NCBI GenBank assembly: GCA_905479735.1
Contig: CAJQNS010000091.1
Location: 1-57,731 of the forward strand
Origin: an uncultured Desulfofustis sp.
GTDB lineage: Bacteria > Desulfobacterota > Desulfobulbia > Desulfobulbales > Desulfocapsaceae
Length of the DNA stretch: 57,731 bases
Direction of reading: 5' to 3'
A model generated the notes under the pieces. That model was not told where the DNA came from. It ran no database searches and saw only the letters and a program-made list of their open reading frames with translations. A program made the position numbers and the translations under genes. Positions 56,930 to 57,731 of this stretch are shown in pieces (position 1 is the stretch's first letter; each line of letters opens with the position of its first letter).

Positions 56930-57112
56930 TTTTCCATCCTATGTTGTTAATTGTTTTGAATAATTTATGCTCTATCGAAGAATTAATATTAATGAACTAT
57001 GATTAATTAACAGTTTCAATATATTCATAAAGGAAAAAAATTCAATAAAGTTATTATCGAAATCTATAAATTTATTTCAATAAAATTAATTTTAATCAGA
57101 CCCAACATGAAT
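56930..57112. other. Very AT-rich intergenic region
   Basis: This is the most AT-rich stretch of the window, with TTAATATTAATG, GATTAATTAAC and ATAAAATTAATTTTAATC among others. It has no gene. It is upstream of the minus-strand 56597 gene and probably holds its promoter, though several A/T-rich hexamers compete and none stands out. Together with the adjacent element it makes a gene-free stretch of about 390 bases. Confidence 0.5.
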
Positions 57113-57255
57113 GGCTACCTTGAAAAATTGAAATTTTCGTTCATAATCAAGGCGCGAATGTAAATTTTTCCGCAGGCATATAGTTGATATGTCGAGGATA
57201 AAATTTCCATGCGCAACGCGGAGTTTGGGCAAAAAATCGATTTTTCAAGGTAGCC
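57113..57255 (+). mobile_element. MITE-like palindromic element, family A copy 3 (143 bp)
   Basis: The ends are a perfect 16-base inverted repeat, GGCTACCTTGAAAAAT at 57113-57128 and its complement at 57240-57255. GAAT is repeated directly at both borders (57109-57112 and 57256-57259). The interior shares ATTTTCGTTCA, AATCAAGGCG, CGCAGGCATAT, GAGGATAAAATTT and GAGTTTGGGC with copy 1, and the complement of the same segments is in copy 2. No open frame for a transposase. Confidence 0.75.
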
Positions 57256-57320
57256 GAATGATTTAAGGGGGGAGAAAACTACGGATCGCAAGGACAAAAA
57301 ATTGTCCCCCCAATCCAACT

Positions 57321-57731
57321 TTATTCGACCAGTGGAATCAATTCTCGGGAGAGGTCGCTCAGCGATCTGCTGCCGTTTTCGGTGATCAGTATATCGTCCT
57401 CTATCCTGGCCCCGTATTTCCCGGCGAGATAGATGCCGGGCTCAATCGTGAAGGTCATCCCCGGCTTCAAGACATCCATGTTGCCTCCGTGAATGTATGG
57501 TTCCTCATGGCATTCCATACCGATTCCATGACCGGTTCGATGGCGGAAGCAGGCGCCGTATCCGGCCTCCTCGATGACTGATCTGGCCGCCATATCTATG
57601 GCGCTGCAAGTAGCGCCTGGTTGCGCTGCACCGCGCCCTGCTTGGTTGGCTCTTTGCACAAGTTCATGGATGTAGCGGGCCTCATTCTCGACTTCTCCGA
57701 TTGCAAACGTTCTGGTCAGGTCAGAAGTATA
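57321..57731 (-). CDS. M24-family aminopeptidase P-like peptidase, C-terminal part
   Basis: The frame runs to the right edge of the window, so the start lies outside. The visible 136 residues contain YTSDLTRTF (metal-binding aspartate), RTGHGIGMECHEEP (histidine), TFTIEPGIYLAG (glutamate) and ARIEDDILIT (glutamate), i.e. four of the five ligands of the pita-bread dinuclear metal site. This fits Xaa-Pro aminopeptidase (PepP/PepQ type) rather than methionine aminopeptidase because of the EPGIYL and RIEDD form. It would trim peptides with proline in second place. Confidence 0.9.
   Translation of the reverse strand, partial: YTSDLTRTFAIGEVENEARYIHELVQRANQAGRGAAQPGATCSAIDMAARSVIEEAGYGACFRHRTGHGIGMECHEEPYIHGGNMDVLKPGMTFTIEPGIYLAGKYGARIEDDILITENGSRSLSDLSRELIPLVE

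Noticed and set aside
57115-57318. A 67-codon minus-strand frame at the third element
   Set aside because: Same reason: it is repeat sequence, and it overlaps the perfect inverted ends.

Overview
The window is a bacterial chromosome segment made mostly of housekeeping genes, densely packed on both strands. I infer a Desulfobacterota (Desulfobulbales-like) bacterium. The evidence is a split atp operon with two b-type stator subunits and no atpI/B/E, a b subunit with a signal-like N-terminus and His-rich linker, the acs / cNMP-CBS-DUF294 / DnaQ neighbourhood, and the general look of the proteins. It is Gram-negative: lgt, yidC, a periplasmic AMIN amidase and a Kdo 8-oxidase relative are present. 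Base composition looks moderate (roughly half GC by eye, not computed), with a few clearly AT-rich intergenic patches. I see no rRNA, tRNA, CRISPR array, prophage or full transposon.

Layout. 1-3812: tail of an Lrp/AsnC-type regulator, lysA, then three minus-strand genes (exported protein, Asp/Glu racemase family, kdnB-like oxidase). 4028-5365: an unrecognised protein that on close reading carries RelA/SpoT-like nucleotidyltransferase residues. 5372-13713: a tight recC-recB-recD operon. 13795-16560: small accessory region with a membrane protein, a long unknown protein, a Cys-rich miniprotein, an ArsR-DUF2892 pair and two copies of a short palindromic MITE-like element. 16870-21814: acs, a REP/BIME-like double hairpin, a cNMP-CBS-DUF294 protein and a DnaQ-type exonuclease. 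22006-31036: alaS and the atpF'-F-H-A-G-D-C operon, with convincing promoters and terminators. 31035-37406: a 143-bp inverted-repeat element, the minus-strand cluster metallophosphoesterase-HIT-mutS and the separate amidase gene, and a third kind of structured inverted repeat. 37535-42438: efp-epmA, then a FIST sensor translationally coupled to a hybrid histidine kinase. 42448-46401: ygiQ, nth, an orphan NarL-type regulator and HU. 46411-54980: the minus-strand set rpmH-rnpA-yidD-yidC-jag-mnmE-methyltransferase-mnmG-lgt. 55256-57731: moeA, a low-GC regulator-like gene, a third MITE copy and the end of an M24 peptidase.

How the genes work together. RecBCD and MutS cover recombination and mismatch repair, and Nth covers base excision. 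The atp operon supplies the whole F1 sector plus the peripheral stalk, so the a and c subunits must be encoded elsewhere. efp and epmA are enzyme and substrate. rpmH to jag is the conserved RNase P / membrane-insertion neighbourhood, with MnmE and MnmG acting together on tRNA wobble uridine. FIST plus the kinase form a likely cytoplasmic sensing pair.

The most interesting items are the RelA/SpoT-like residues in the 4028-5365 protein, a three-copy 138-143 bp element family flanked in two cases by 4-bp direct repeats (one copy lies between the apparent promoter and start codon of the ArsR gene), several other short inverted-repeat elements, and rpmH nested in an open frame continuous with rnpA. 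All assignments are from reading the sequence; no database search was possible.
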